From: Alphaproteobacteria bacterium
GTDB lineage: Bacteria; Pseudomonadota; Alphaproteobacteria; GCA-2731375
DNA length: 5,824 nucleotides
Assembly (NCBI GenBank): GCA_030746295.1
Contig: JASLMY010000277.1
Span: 1-5,824 of the forward strand
Direction of reading: 5' to 3'
The notes under the pieces: generated by a model
The model's input: the letters and a program-made list of their open reading frames with translations, nothing else
Database searches by the model: none
Told to the model about the DNA's origin: nothing
Shown here: one piece after another, positions 5,500 to 5,824 of the stretch
Position numbering within the stretch: the stretch's first letter is position 1
Layout: every line of letters begins with the position of its first letter
Made by a program: the position numbers and the translations under genes

Positions 5500-5824
5500 T
5501 TACCGCGGATATTCCAGGCCCATCTCGCGATAGCGCTCGGGGTCGTCCTGCCAGTGCGGGCGGATCTTGACGAAAAGGAAGAGATGGATTTTGCGCCCCA
5601 ATGCCTTGCCCAGCTCCTCGCGGGCCCGCGCACCGACCCGCTTCACCATCCGCCCGCCCTTGCCCAAGACCATGCCCTTGTGGGTCTCGCGGGCGACATA
5701 GATCACCTGCTCGACGCGGGCGCTGCCGTCGGGCCGGTCCTGCCAGGCCTCGGTCTCGACCGTGAGCGCGTAGGGAAGCTCTTGATGCAGCTCCAGGAAG
5801 AGCTGCTCGCGGGTGATCTCCGCC
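5500..5824 (-). CDS. era: GTPase Era, C-terminal KH domain (5' end outside window)
   Basis: Era is an essential GTPase that binds the 3' end of 16S rRNA through its C-terminal KH domain during 30S subunit maturation. The window holds the last 107 residues and the TAA stop at 5500-5502; the full protein is normally about 300 residues, so the GTPase domain lies outside. Visible features are AEITREQLFL...ELPYALTVE, then YVARETHKGMVLGKGGRM with the KH GxxG loop (GKGG), then VGARAREELGKALGRKIHLF and the closing LFVKIRPHWQDDPERYREMG. This matches the family closely. In many alphaproteobacteria the order is rnc, era, recO; here four other genes follow instead of recO. Confidence 0.95.
   Translation of the reverse strand, partial: AEITREQLFLELHQELPYALTVETEAWQDRPDGSARVEQVIYVARETHKGMVLGKGGRMVKRVGARAREELGKALGRKIHLFLFVKIRPHWQDDPERYREMGLEYPR

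Noticed and set aside
1..5824. CRISPR arrays, tRNA or rRNA genes, insertion sequences, attachment sites
   Set aside because: No regularly spaced direct repeats, RNA-gene-like segments, transposase frames or terminal inverted repeats were seen; the only notable inverted repeat is the one at 5432-5463.

Overview
The window is high-GC bacterial DNA and every credible gene lies on the minus strand, so transcription runs from position 5824 toward 1. The right edge holds the 3' end of era (KH domain of the ribosome-assembly GTPase). The left edge holds the 5' part of recO (recombination mediator). The order era then recO, together with the alphaproteobacterial style of the RecO N-terminus, suggests an alphaproteobacterium, perhaps Rhodospirillales-like. 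That placement is inferred from gene order and protein flavour, not from a search. The long plus-strand open frames (for example around 169-1386, 1660-3336 and 3844-4932) are arginine-rich antisense shadows typical of high-GC DNA.

About 4.9 kb of accessory material lies between era and recO, which in many alphaproteobacteria are adjacent or nearly so. In transcription order it contains: (1) a 125-residue protein of unknown function with one C-terminal membrane segment (5431-5054); (2) a 691-residue exported, mostly helical protein with three tandem copies of a roughly 75-residue module (5001-2926); (3) a secreted metacaspase-like gene (2805-841) interrupted by one in-frame amber codon at 2191-2193; (4) a 62-residue YqaE/Pmp3 family membrane peptide (831-643).

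The metacaspase gene would encode 654 residues if read through: signal peptide, one clear copy of the module found in its neighbour, a helical stretch across the TAG, a linker, an Ig-like beta domain and a C14 caspase domain with His (YYAGHG) and Cys (DSCFSG) both present. The frame stays open on both sides of the TAG, and the 51 codons between the TAG and the next possible start read like normal protein. This points to a recent nonsense mutation, a sequencing error, or a programmed stop or readthrough.

The shared module, a 22-nt stretch differing at one base between the two genes, and the adjacency show that the two exported proteins are paralogous in their N-terminal parts and probably work together in the cell envelope. 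Their substrate and trigger are not visible in the sequence. A promoter-like pair and a perfect 9-bp inverted repeat sit just before the first cassette gene, and a second promoter-like pair precedes the metacaspase gene.
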